From contig CAYUIJ010000048.1 in NCBI GenBank assembly GCA_964444735.1, forward strand, positions 1 through 18,196: DNA of 18,196 nt. Reading direction: 5' to 3'. Within the stretch, counting starts at the first letter, position 1, and every line of letters starts with the position of its first letter. Shown here in pieces: positions 7,766-15,646 of the stretch. The stretch is from Phocaeicola_A sp964444735 (GTDB lineage: Bacteria > Bacteroidota > Bacteroidia > Bacteroidales > Bacteroidaceae). The notes beneath the pieces are model-generated. The model saw only the letters and a list, made by a program, of their open reading frames with translations. It searched no databases and was not told where the DNA came from. A program made the position numbers and the translations under genes.

Positions 7766-7804
7766 CAAATGCAAACAGTTTTTAATCACATCTATTTATT
7801 AATT

Positions 7805-8515
7805 ATGGCAAAGTATAAAAGAATCTTACTCAAACTGAGCGGTGAAAGTCTCATGGGTGAAAAACAATATGGTATTGACGAAAAACTTATCGCTGAATAT
7901 GCAGGGCAAATCAAAGAAATTCACGACATGGGCGTACAGATTGCCATTGTCATCGGTGGAGGAAATATTTTCAGAGGACTGAGCGGCGCTTCAAAAGGCT
8001 TTGACCGTGTAAAAGGTGACCAAATGGGCATGCTTGCAACCGTTATCAACAGTCTCGGACTAAGTTCTGCACTTGATGCTGCCGGAGCAAAAGCCCGTGT
8101 ACTTACAGCTGTGCGCATGGAACCTATCGGAGAATTCTACAACAAATGGAAAGCAATTGAATACATGGAACGAGGCGAAATAGTAATCATGTCGGCAGGA
8201 ACAGGAAATCCGTTCTTCACAACCGATACCGGTTCTTCACTCAGAGGCATTGAAATAGAAGCCAATGTCATGCTCAAGGGAACACGTGTGGACGGAATAT
8301 ACACAGCCGATCCGGAAAAAGATCCGAGTGCTGCCAAATTCAACGACATAACTTATGATGAGATATTAAAACGCAATCTGCGTGTTATGGACCTTACCGC
8401 TATTTGCATGTGCAAGGAAAACAATCTGCCGGTCATTGTATTTGATATGGACACTCCAGGGAACCTGAAAAAAATTATGGCTGGCGAAAATATCGGCACA
8501 CTGGTACATAATTAA
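7805..8515 (+). CDS. pyrH: UMP kinase
   Basis: Hexameric cytoplasmic kinase of the amino-acid kinase fold that phosphorylates UMP to UDP with ATP, a required step in pyrimidine nucleotide synthesis. From ATG at 7805 it has 236 aa, typical for bacteria. Motifs in order: KRILLKLSGESLMG (phosphate loop), VIGGGNIFRG, DQMGMLATVINSL, GTGNPFFTTDT, and DGIYTADPEKDP (nucleotide binding), ending near VFDMDTPGNLKKI. The frame is open back to 7730, but that stretch contains the -7 box and matches nothing in the family. The common neighbours tsf and frr are absent here; the next gene is an MFS transporter. Confidence 0.97.
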   Translation: MAKYKRILLKLSGESLMGEKQYGIDEKLIAEYAGQIKEIHDMGVQIAIVIGGGNIFRGLSGASKGFDRVKGDQMGMLATVINSLGLSSALDAAGAKARVLTAVRMEPIGEFYNKWKAIEYMERGEIVIMSAGTGNPFFTTDTGSSLRGIEIEANVMLKGTRVDGIYTADPEKDPSAAKFNDITYDEILKRNLRVMDLTAICMCKENNLPVIVFDMDTPGNLKKIMAGENIGTLVHN

Positions 8516-8540
8516 AATATGCTTAAATTGTACATGTGCC
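8495..8540 (+). other. Interrupted stem spanning the pyrH stop codon
   Basis: GGCACA (8495-8500) pairs with TGTGCC (8535-8540), and GTACA (8504-8508) pairs with TGTAC (8529-8533), separated by a small internal loop and capped by an A/T-rich loop. There is no U tract, so it is not a standard terminator. It could protect the pyrH mRNA 3' end. It overlaps the last pyrH codons, so chance is possible. Confidence 0.3.
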
Positions 8541-8579
8541 ACATTATTAGCTTGAACTTTTAAAACATAGAATAATAAA

Positions 8580-9998
8580 ATGAGTGAAAAAATTCATCAA
8601 ACGTTGCGTGATTCAAAGACCGCCCGTTGGACAGCTTTGGTGTTATTGGCTTCGGCCATGTTTTTCGGATATATCTTTATGGATATCCTTTCTCCGTTGC
8701 AAGAACTGTTGCAGACGCAAAGAGGGTGGGAGCCTATAGCCTACGGCCGTTACGCAGGTTCTGAGACTTTTCTGAATGTGTTTGTATTCTTCCTGATTTT
8801 TGCCGGAATCATTCTTGATAAGATGGGAGTTCGCTTTACGGCAATTCTTTCGGGATCGGTTATGTTTATAGGAGCGGCTCTTAATTATTACGCTGTTTCG
8901 GGAGCTTTTACAGGCAGTGCGATGGAGAGTGTAATGAATGACTTCATGAATCTGCCATTGGTTTGGTGGAACATCACTCCGTTCTATGAAGGCATGCCGG
9001 CTTCGGCAAAAATGTCGGCTATCGGCTTTATGTTTTTTGGTTGTGGTGTTGAAATGGCCGGCATTACCGTATCACGTGGTATCGTAAAATGGTTTAAGGG
9101 CAAGGAAATGGCTTTGGCTATGGGTGTTGAAATGGCAGTCGCACGTTTGGGCGTAGCTGTTGTGGTCCTGGGTTCTCCGGTACTGGCTGCCATACAGCCT
9201 GTTGATGTATCACGTTCGGTGGCGGTGGCTGTTGTTCTGTTGCTGATTGGTTTGATTGCATTCATCGTATATGCCTTTATGGATAAGAAACTTGAGCAGC
9301 AGTCGGGTGAGAATGATGAAGAAAAAGATGATCCGTTCAAGATAAGTGACCTTGGAAAGATCTTTTCTTCCAAGGTATTCTGGCTGGTTGCTTTGCTGTG
9401 CGTGTTGTATTATTCTGCTATTTTTCCGTTTCAGAAATATGCCATCAATATGTTGCAGTGTAATCTGGGCTTTACTGCAGAACAGGCCGGGCATATCTTC
9501 TTTGTGTTTCCACTTGGTGCGGCTGCCATTACTCCGTTGTTGGGAAACTATCTTGACCGTAAGGGTAAGGGAGCAAGCATGCTGATATTGGGGGCAATCC
9601 TGATGATTGTATGCCATTTGTCTTTTGCTTTGCTGTTACCTGTTACCCAATCATCATTAGTTGCTTATTTGGGAATCAGTCTTTTGGGTATTTCTTTCTC
9701 TTTGGTTCCGGCAGCTTTGTGGCCCTCTGTTCCAAAATTGGTCGATAGCCGTTTGTTAGGTTCTGCATACGCTGTTATTTTCTGGATTCAGAATATCGGC
9801 TTGTATTCGTTCCCTATGATTATCGGTTCTGTTCTTCAGTCTTCTAATCTGGGAGTGGAAAATCCGTTGGAGTATGATTATACTGTTCCGATGCTGGTGT
9901 TCGCTTCTTTGGGTGTCTTTGCCTTGTTTCTGGGTATTTGGTTGAAAAATGAAGACAAGAAGAAAGGTTATGGCTTGGAAGAGCCGAACATTAAATAA
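8580..9998 (+). CDS. MFS transporter
   Basis: 472-aa inner-membrane major facilitator with about twelve hydrophobic segments and a charged central cytoplasmic loop (about residues 235-260, rich in E, D and K), as expected between the two six-helix bundles. Recognisable pieces are FGYIFMDILSPLQELLQ in helix 1, GIILDKMGVRFTAILSG (the DxxGxR-like loop 2-3 signature), VSRGIVKWFKGKEMALAMG, and GNYLDRKGKGASMLILGA in the second half. The substrate is not deducible. The gene starts 64 bp after pyrH. Third-position codon choice (many TTG, TCG, TCT, GTT; few ATA) differs from the A-rich pattern of the MATE and pyrH genes. No exact TAnnTTTG box was found in the gap before it, so it may be read through from pyrH or use an unrecognised promoter. 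Confidence 0.9.
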   Translation: MSEKIHQTLRDSKTARWTALVLLASAMFFGYIFMDILSPLQELLQTQRGWEPIAYGRYAGSETFLNVFVFFLIFAGIILDKMGVRFTAILSGSVMFIGAALNYYAVSGAFTGSAMESVMNDFMNLPLVWWNITPFYEGMPASAKMSAIGFMFFGCGVEMAGITVSRGIVKWFKGKEMALAMGVEMAVARLGVAVVVLGSPVLAAIQPVDVSRSVAVAVVLLLIGLIAFIVYAFMDKKLEQQSGENDEEKDDPFKISDLGKIFSSKVFWLVALLCVLYYSAIFPFQKYAINMLQCNLGFTAEQAGHIFFVFPLGAAAITPLLGNYLDRKGKGASMLILGAILMIVCHLSFALLLPVTQSSLVAYLGISLLGISFSLVPAALWPSVPKLVDSRLLGSAYAVIFWIQNIGLYSFPMIIGSVLQSSNLGVENPLEYDYTVPMLVFASLGVFALFLGIWLKNEDKKKGYGLEEPNIK

Positions 9999-10077
9999 AG
10001 AGGATAAGGGATGAAGGAAAAAAGAGAAAATATAAAGTGCCCGTCGGCGGAATCAGAAAGACAATAAGATAGGAGAA

Positions 10078-10159
10078 AAGCCGTGCATGCCGGCGGTTTT
10101 TAGTTCGGTTACATAACGGAGTTCAGGCTGTCAGGCTCCAATTGCCGCATGCACGGCTT
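10078..10159. repeat. 13-bp perfect inverted repeat at the edge of the GC-rich island
   Basis: AAGCCGTGCATGC (10078-10090) and GCATGCACGGCTT (10147-10159) are exact reverse complements 56 nt apart. Each arm also contains the palindrome GCATGC. The arms bracket the left boundary of the GC-rich stretch. Confidence 0.6.
10080..10101 (+). terminator. Possible rho-independent terminator after the MFS gene
   Basis: A short all-GC stem, GCCG (10080-10083) with CGGC (10091-10094), has a 7-nt loop and is followed by GG and five Ts (10097-10101). It lies about 80 bp after the MFS stop. The stem is short, and the left arm also takes part in the longer inverted repeat, so the two structures would compete. 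Confidence 0.35.
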
Positions 10160-10214
10160 GTGCGCGGTGTCCATCGGCATCCGCAGGCGGGCTGTCGGGA
10201 ATCCGGCAATGCGG

Positions 10215-10245
10215 CCATCCGGGGTACCGTCCCGTTTCCGGATGG
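10215..10245. repeat. 8-bp inverted repeat inside the GC-rich island
   Basis: CCATCCGG (10215-10222) pairs exactly with CCGGATGG (10238-10245) across a 15-nt loop that itself contains the palindrome GGTACC. It could form a stable hairpin in RNA. In sequence this rich in GC, chance is a real alternative. Confidence 0.35.
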
Positions 10246-10342
10246 GCTCCAAGTCCGTCAAGGTCTGCGGGCGGCATGATCCGGGCGTTGCGCTAACAAT
10301 CTGCGAAATGCGCCGGGCAAAGGTTTCTGTGCTTCCCGGCAG

Positions 10343-10492
10343 ATGTATTATCAGGGGGTATGGGCTCCACGTAGTATGCGGGATAGGCGGAGTTATACAC
10401 TCTGTGGTATGACAGCGGCAAACATTCATGCCATGCATTATCCGGACGATGCGGAATGGGATTATCACGGCCGCCTTGTACTTGGGGAATAA
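10343..10492 (+). CDS. Doubtful 49-aa ORF in the GC-rich island
   Basis: The frame begins MYYQGVWAPRSM and ends HYPDDAEWDYHGRLVLGE before TAA. The composition of the second half looks protein-like, and the frame is open back to a TGA near 10275, but there is no recognisable domain, promoter or ribosome site. Other frames on both strands overlap it. It may be a remnant of a longer gene or one reading of a repeated non-coding element. I do not recognise the protein. Confidence 0.15.
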   Translation: MYYQGVWAPRSMRDRRSYTLCGMTAANIHAMHYPDDAEWDYHGRLVLGE

Positions 10493-10789
10493 AGGATACC
10501 TGAGGGCCGATGTGCGACAGTACCTTTTCCGAAACTGCCCATGTCGGGCTTGCAGTTCCGTATAGGTTGAGGCAAAAAGAACCGGGAAAGGCCGTCATAG
10601 GCTTACAGGCGTTTCAGGAAGCGTATCGGAACGGTTTTCTCTTAACTTGACGGCCAGTTCATGACGGTACGGACTACGCTAAGCAGACATGCGGGCTGTT
10701 TGCCGTACTGCCCCGCTAAACCTGCAATCATCGGAAGATCGGCCGTGTTGAATATGATTTATTCTATTTCAACCAACGGATTTTCAGAT

Positions 10790-11863
10790 TTACCCTCTTA
10801 CATACCATTCATACATGAGGCGCACTCCCTCATCAATTTCGATGGTATGATGCCATCCAAGATCATGCAGCTTTTTAACATCCGTAAGTTTTCGCATGGT
10901 ACCATCGGGCTTGGACGCATCCCAGCGCAACTTACCTTTGAAGCCGACCGTCTTTACAATCATTCCGGCTAACTGACGGATGGATATCTCCTTTCCCGTA
11001 CCTATATTGATATGACAGTCGCGCACTTCACGCTCACCGGGGGCATACGTATCCTTAAAGTTCACCTTTTCCATTACAAATACCGTCGCATCGGCCATTT
11101 CCTCACTCCAGAGGAATTCACGCATCGGTTTTCCGGTTCCCCATAAAGTAACCGCCTCAGCCGTTATTCCATATTTGGCCAGCACTTGGGTTATTGCGTC
11201 TTCTGTAGCCTCACCGTTGACTCCCTCTACCGGCCTGCGGCTCATATCCTCACGCACCGCATTCCAGTCATCCTCGTCCAGACATTTCGCCAGATGGATT
11301 TTCCGGATCATGGCAGGCAGGACGTGACTGTTCTCCAGATGGAAATTATCGTTCGGACCATACAGGTTGGCAGGCATCACGGCAATATAGTTCGTTCCAT
11401 ACTGCAGGTTAAAGCTCTCACAAAGTTTCAGCCCCGCAATCTTGGCTATGGCATACGGCTCATTCGTATATTCCAGCGGTGATGTCAACAGCACATCCTC
11501 AGTCATGGGTTGTGGCGCTTCCTTCGGATAAATGCATGTACTGCCCAGAAACACCAGCTTCTTCACTCCGTGCCGGAAGCTTTCTCCTATCACATTCTGC
11601 TGTATCTGCAGATTCTGATAAATAAAATCAGCCCGGTACCGCAGGTTGGCCATTATACCTCCCACATGAGCCGCAGCAAGGATTACCACTTCCGGTTGTT
11701 CCTCATCAAAAAAACGTTTTACAGCCGTTCCGTCAAGCAAATCCAGTTCAGCATGCGTGCGGCCCGTCAGATTGACATATCCCTTACTTTGCAAGTTTTT
11801 CCATATGGCCGATCCTACCAGTCCACAATGTCCGGCCACATATATCCTTATCTGTTTATCCAT
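10790..11863 (-). CDS. fcl: GDP-L-fucose synthase
   Basis: Bifunctional NADPH-dependent epimerase/reductase that turns GDP-4-keto-6-deoxy-D-mannose into GDP-L-fucose. The protein has 357 aa, longer than E. coli Fcl (about 320) because of an insertion at about residues 193-232 (around CLDEDDWNAVREDMSRRPVEG to AKYGITAEAV), which I associate with Bacteroides-type enzymes. The Rossmann motif GHCGLVGSAI is at 11-20. Catalytic residues are S108 in GSTCIYP, and Y137 and K141 in EPYAIAKIAG. Further Fcl signatures are MPANLYGPNDNF and GTGKPMREFLW. It starts 1 nt after the gmd stop, so the two are co-transcribed and the enzymes act in sequence. Confidence 0.97.
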   Translation of the reverse strand: MDKQIRIYVAGHCGLVGSAIWKNLQSKGYVNLTGRTHAELDLLDGTAVKRFFDEEQPEVVILAAAHVGGIMANLRYRADFIYQNLQIQQNVIGESFRHGVKKLVFLGSTCIYPKEAPQPMTEDVLLTSPLEYTNEPYAIAKIAGLKLCESFNLQYGTNYIAVMPANLYGPNDNFHLENSHVLPAMIRKIHLAKCLDEDDWNAVREDMSRRPVEGVNGEATEDAITQVLAKYGITAEAVTLWGTGKPMREFLWSEEMADATVFVMEKVNFKDTYAPGEREVRDCHINIGTGKEISIRQLAGMIVKTVGFKGKLRWDASKPDGTMRKLTDVKKLHDLGWHHTIEIDEGVRLMYEWYVRG

Positions 11864-11864
11864 C

Positions 11865-12947
11865 TTATTCAGACATTTGTGCTTTCAAATAAAGCTTTCT
11901 CACAAAATGCATGTCATGCTTCACCATGATGCTCACAAGTTCTTTCAATGATGTTTTCTGCGGATTCCATCCCAACAGTGTCTTGGCTTTCGTAGGATCG
12001 CCCAGCAACTGTTCCACCTCACACGGGCGGAAATATTTGGGATCCACCTCTATCAATACCTTACCGGTTTTCACATCTATTCCTTTCTCGTTCACGCCTT
12101 CACCCGCCCATTTCAACTCTATGCCAGCCTCTCTGAAAGCCAATTCACAAAACTCACGCACAGTATGCATTTCTCCGGTAGCGATTACAAAATCATCAGG
12201 CGTATCATGTTGCAAAATCATCCACATGCACTCCACGTAATCTTTGGCATATCCCCAGTCACGACGGGCATTCATGTTTCCCAAATACAGTTTGTCCTGA
12301 AATCCCTGCGCTATACGTGCGGCAGCCAATGTAATCTTTCGGGTCACGAAGTTCTCCCCGCGGCGTTCACTCTCATGATTAAACAGAATGCCGTTTACGC
12401 AATACATACCGTAACTTTCGCGGTAGTTTTTCGTAATCCAGAATCCGTACTGCTTTGCCACCCCATATGGCGAACGCGGATAGAACGGCGTAGTTTCTTT
12501 CTGCGGCACCTCCTGTACCTTCCCGAACAATTCGGAAGTAGAAGCCTGATAAATGCGGCAAGTCTTTTCCAATCCGCATATACGTACGGCCTCCAGCAAT
12601 CTCAATGTTCCCAAAGCATCGGCCTCTGCCGTATATTCCGGCACATCAAAGCTCACCTTTACATGACTTTGTGCCGCCAGATTATATATTTCGGTAGGTT
12701 TTACCTGTACAATAATGCGTACCAATGAGCTGGAGTCTGTCATATCCCCCCAATGCAGATTTATCAACCGTTTTTTCTTCATATCTCTCACCCACTCATC
12801 CAGATACAAATGTTCTATACGGCCTGTATTAAAGGAAGAAGAGCGGCGAAGTATTCCATGCACTTCATATCCTTTTTCCAGCAAAAACTCAGCAAGAAAG
12901 GAACCGTCCTGGCCTGTAATACCAGAGATCAACGCAATATTTTTCAT
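11865..12947 (-). CDS. gmd: GDP-mannose 4,6-dehydratase
   Basis: Converts GDP-D-mannose to GDP-4-keto-6-deoxy-D-mannose, the substrate of the next gene's product. A 360-aa short-chain dehydrogenase/reductase-type enzyme with the cofactor motif GITGQDGSFLAEFLLEKGYEVHG at 9-31 and RRSSSFNTGRIEHLY, the Gmd signature. The catalytic set is T137 and E139 in STSELFG, with Y161 and K165 in SPYGVAKQYGFW. NHESERRGENFVTRKI completes the family pattern. Size is usual. It is the first gene of a two-gene operon with fcl, divergent from manA. The minus strand has TATCTTAG at 12958-12951, one base off the -7 box but very close to the ATG, so its promoter is uncertain. Confidence 0.97.
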   Translation of the reverse strand: MKNIALISGITGQDGSFLAEFLLEKGYEVHGILRRSSSFNTGRIEHLYLDEWVRDMKKKRLINLHWGDMTDSSSLVRIIVQVKPTEIYNLAAQSHVKVSFDVPEYTAEADALGTLRLLEAVRICGLEKTCRIYQASTSELFGKVQEVPQKETTPFYPRSPYGVAKQYGFWITKNYRESYGMYCVNGILFNHESERRGENFVTRKITLAAARIAQGFQDKLYLGNMNARRDWGYAKDYVECMWMILQHDTPDDFVIATGEMHTVREFCELAFREAGIELKWAGEGVNEKGIDVKTGKVLIEVDPKYFRPCEVEQLLGDPTKAKTLLGWNPQKTSLKELVSIMVKHDMHFVRKLYLKAQMSE

Positions 12948-13086
12948 AATCTAAGATATAATTGAAAACAAACGATGCATAAATCGTATCCATTTATTTT
13001 AAATATTTTTTAACGGTACAAAGGAATAACATTTTTTTCTTTCACGCAAATAAAACACTGTTTTTTCTTTTTTACTGGAATTATCA

Positions 13087-13094
13087 TATCTTTG
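13087..13094 (+). promoter_or_regulatory. -7 box of manA (TATCTTTG)
   Basis: Exact TAnnTTTG match, 33 nt before the manA ATG at 13128, in the 180-bp region divergent from gmd. Upstream is a T-rich tract (about 13061-13073) without an exact -33 TTTG. The open frame that begins with TTG at 13092 starts inside this box and is therefore not the true start. Confidence 0.7.
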
Positions 13095-13127
13095 CAACCT
13101 TACGAAAATCAAGTTAAAAATAGTGAT

Positions 13128-14096
13128 ATGTATATATTCAAATTCGAACCGATGCTGAAACAGACTATCTGGGGAGGGCATAAGATAGTAACCTATAAGA
13201 ACCTTGACTCAGACTTGCAGCAAGTTGGTGAAAGCTGGGAACTCTCCGACATACCAGGGCATGAATCCATCGTGGCCAACGGCACTCTCAAAGGAGTCTC
13301 ATTTCCAGAACTTATCAGCCGTTTCGGGGCGTCTTTGGTAGGGCATGACAATCTGGCCCGCTTCGGGAACAGATTTCCATTGCTCGTAAAGTTTATCGAT
13401 GCTCGGAAAGACTTGTCCATTCAGGTTCATCCCGATGACAATCTGGCCCGTTCGCGCCATAACTGTTCGGGAAAGAATGAAATGTGGTACGTCATATCTG
13501 CCGAACCGGGAGCACGCCTCTGCTCGGGCTTATCACGCCATATCACTCCCGATGAATACGAGAAGCGCGTAGCAGACAACACCATTGAAGAGGTACTTCA
13601 GTTTTACGACATTCATCCGGGCGATGTGTTCAACATCCCTTCGGGCTGCGTACATAGCATTGGTGCAGGAACATTCCTTGCCGAAATCCAACAAACATCC
13701 GACATAACTTACCGTATTTACGACTTCAACCGGCATGACGCGGAGGGGAATTTACGTCAGCTGCATACAGAGCTGGCCAAAGATGCCATTGACTACAATC
13801 TTACAGGGAACTCGCAGAGTATTTATACTCCGGTTATAAACCAGCCTATAAAACTGCTCTCCACCCCTTATTTCACCATATCGCTGCACAAACTCACAGA
13901 ACCTCTTACGCGCGATTATTCTGAGCTTGATTCCTTTGTGATTATGATTTGCACGGAAGGCTCCGCACGGATCTGTGACAACAATGACAACCGGATAAGC
14001 ATTGCACAAGGTGAGACAATACTCATACCGGCCCGGACCAATAGCCTGTATGTTTATCCTGAAACAAGAGTCACCCTGCTCGAAAGCTGGATATAA
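13128..14096 (+). CDS. manA: Mannose-6-phosphate isomerase, class I
   Basis: Zinc enzyme that interconverts fructose-6-phosphate and mannose-6-phosphate, the entry to GDP-mannose and then GDP-fucose. From ATG at 13128 it has 322 aa, matching the short bacterial ManA form (about 315-325 aa). It begins with the family pattern FEPMLKQTIWGG. The zinc ligands are Q99 and H101 in IQVHPDD, E118 in KNEMWYV, and H176 in IPSGCVHSIGAG. ESWELSDIPGHES and the substrate-side ITYRIYDFNR also fit the family. The C-terminal half is the usual cupin-like domain. It is divergent from gmd-fcl, which use its downstream product. Confidence 0.96.
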   Translation: MYIFKFEPMLKQTIWGGHKIVTYKNLDSDLQQVGESWELSDIPGHESIVANGTLKGVSFPELISRFGASLVGHDNLARFGNRFPLLVKFIDARKDLSIQVHPDDNLARSRHNCSGKNEMWYVISAEPGARLCSGLSRHITPDEYEKRVADNTIEEVLQFYDIHPGDVFNIPSGCVHSIGAGTFLAEIQQTSDITYRIYDFNRHDAEGNLRQLHTELAKDAIDYNLTGNSQSIYTPVINQPIKLLSTPYFTISLHKLTEPLTRDYSELDSFVIMICTEGSARICDNNDNRISIAQGETILIPARTNSLYVYPETRVTLLESWI

Positions 14097-14207
14097 CATA
14101 AAGCAAGTCTGATGAATTCAAAATAATGAAAGTTGTGTGCCTGTGGCTCTGACGGGGTTGCCCGACTCTTTACTGTATGCGGATTACAGAACCCGACAAA
14201 AAAGCAC

Positions 14208-14215
14208 TATCTTTG
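14208..14215 (+). promoter_or_regulatory. -7 box of the sugar transferase gene (TATCTTTG)
   Basis: Exact TAnnTTTG match, 25 nt before ATG 14240. It lies inside the longer open frame that starts at 14177, which argues for 14240 as the real start. Confidence 0.65.
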
Positions 14216-14239
14216 CTCATCATACTGAATCTACAGAAT

Positions 14240-15646
14240 ATGGACACACAGATCACACGCTTTAATCTTCCCGTAAAAAACATAGTATTATTGGGAGACC
14301 TGTTATTATGCAATATTCTTCTTTATTTATTTGAAGAATACATTTTAAACAATGGAATTGGCTCAGCGGATCAGTCTGCTTTTTTCCTTTTCAAGATAAT
14401 ACTGAACTTGTGTTATATCATTTGCGTCATACATGAGGGTATTATATTCCACATTAAAGTACGTCCTTTCCAGATAGTTCTTCGCGTATTCCGCAATACC
14501 TTTTTATTTGGCATATTAGGCTGTATTATGCTCTTTGCATATTATCGCAGTTTCGGTTTCGTCCCCATATTCACAACATTTTTGATTTCATTTTTCGTGA
14601 CATGCTCCATATACCGTCTTATATTCCGTCAGTTCATATATTTGTACCGTTCAAACAAGAATCACTTTCACCATGTGATTCTTGTGGGCAGTACAGACGA
14701 TAATCTGGAGCTTTTTCACGAACTGACCGATGACGCCCTTACAACCTATAAGATACACGGCTATTTTGACAATGCCCCTAATCCGGAATTTCCTCCGTCT
14801 TGTCCTTATTTAGGCAAACCGGAAGAAGTTGTCGGTTATTTGGAAAAGCATTCCCAAGTTCGGCAGTTGTTCTGTTGTCTGCCTTTGCGTCTGCGCGATA
14901 TCATAGCTCCTATCATAGATTATTGTGCCAATCACTTGGTTCGCTTTTACAGTGTTCCCGATTTTCACAACTATCTTCAATACAATGCATATCTTCAGAT
15001 GTATGGCAGCGTACCCGTATTGAGTCTTCTGCGTAATCCGCTGGATCTTTATAAAAACCGCTTTGTGAAGCGCGCGTTTGATATTGCGTTCTCACTGTTG
15101 GTTCTCTGCACCTTATTCCCCGTAATCTTTGTTATAGTGGCAACCATAACTAAGATAACCATGCCTGGCCCTATATTTTTCCGTCAGAAGCGTAACGGAC
15201 TTAATGACAAGGAATTCTACTGCTATAAATTCCGCAGTATGAGAGTGAATAAGGATTCCGATATTCTTCAGGCGACAAAAAACGATCCTCGTAAAACCAA
15301 ATGGGGCGGCATCCTGCGTAAAACCAGTATTGACGAATTACCACAATTCATTAACGTGCTGTTGGGCGACATGAGTATTGTGGGCCCGCGCCCGCACATG
15401 TTAAAACACACCAAAGAATACTCGCGGCTTATCAGCGAATACATGATACGCCATTTTGTCAAGCCGGGTATAACGGGCTGGAGCCAGGTTACCGGCTTTC
15501 GTGGAGAAACCAAAGAATTAAGCCAGATGGAAGGCCGTGTTAAAGGAGATATCTGGTATATCAAGCACTGGAGTTTCCGGCTTGATCTTTATATTATATT
15601 TAAAACCATAGTCAACGCTTTCAAAGGCGAGAAAAACGCCTATTAA
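14240..15646 (+). CDS. Polyprenyl-phosphate hexose-1-phosphate transferase (WbaP/WcaJ type)
   Basis: Initiating sugar transferase that moves a sugar-1-phosphate from a nucleotide sugar onto undecaprenyl phosphate at the inner membrane, the first step of capsule, exopolysaccharide or O-glycan assembly. 468 aa from ATG 14240. Hydrophobic segments in the first 130 residues match the four-helix N-terminal region, followed by a nucleotide-binding-like central domain (VILVGSTDDN at about 147-156). A further hydrophobic segment (about 278-305) leads into the catalytic domain: PGPIFFRQKRNG, FYCYKFRSM, SIDELPQ with D365/E366, GDMSIVGPRP (376-385) and KPGITGWSQV (408-417). Which sugar it uses cannot be decided. 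It follows manA on the same strand but has its own -7 box, and it fits the nearby GDP-fucose genes. Confidence 0.93.
   Translation: MDTQITRFNLPVKNIVLLGDLLLCNILLYLFEEYILNNGIGSADQSAFFLFKIILNLCYIICVIHEGIIFHIKVRPFQIVLRVFRNTFLFGILGCIMLFAYYRSFGFVPIFTTFLISFFVTCSIYRLIFRQFIYLYRSNKNHFHHVILVGSTDDNLELFHELTDDALTTYKIHGYFDNAPNPEFPPSCPYLGKPEEVVGYLEKHSQVRQLFCCLPLRLRDIIAPIIDYCANHLVRFYSVPDFHNYLQYNAYLQMYGSVPVLSLLRNPLDLYKNRFVKRAFDIAFSLLVLCTLFPVIFVIVATITKITMPGPIFFRQKRNGLNDKEFYCYKFRSMRVNKDSDILQATKNDPRKTKWGGILRKTSIDELPQFINVLLGDMSIVGPRPHMLKHTKEYSRLISEYMIRHFVKPGITGWSQVTGFRGETKELSQMEGRVKGDIWYIKHWSFRLDLYIIFKTIVNAFKGEKNAY

Larger units (their letters stand above)
9999..10789. other. 790-bp gap with a GC-rich island and no clear gene
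   Basis: Counting bases by line gives about 66% G+C over 10141-10320 and roughly 47-60% to 10740, against A/T-richer flanks. Frames on both strands are short and compete with each other: minus 10109-10468 and 10293-10598, plus 10149-10412 and 10343-10492. None matches a family I know. Inverted repeats occur at 10078-10159 and 10215-10245. The composition and overlapping dead-end frames suggest a decayed or repeated intergenic element, or a structured RNA, not an ordinary gene. Confidence 0.5.

Noticed and set aside
7730..7804. A 25-codon N-terminal extension of pyrH
   Set aside because: It contains the TATCTTTG promoter box and has no family similarity; ATG 7805 gives the standard UMP kinase N-terminus.
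10109..10598. Minus-strand frames of 119 and 101 codons in the GC-rich island
   Set aside because: They overlap each other and plus-strand frames, have no recognisable domain or promoter, and long chance frames are expected in GC-rich DNA.
11186..12965. Plus-strand frames opposite gmd and fcl (up to 187 codons)
   Set aside because: These are shadows of two unmistakable enzyme genes with intact active sites.
14146..14170. GC-rich mini-hairpin CGGG-GTTG-CCCG after manA
   Set aside because: The stem has only four pairs and is followed by a mixed sequence, too weak to call a terminator.
14177..14239. A longer start for the sugar transferase
   Set aside because: The extension includes a perfect -7 box at 14208-14215, so it would not be transcribed from that promoter; ATG 14240 is a better fit.
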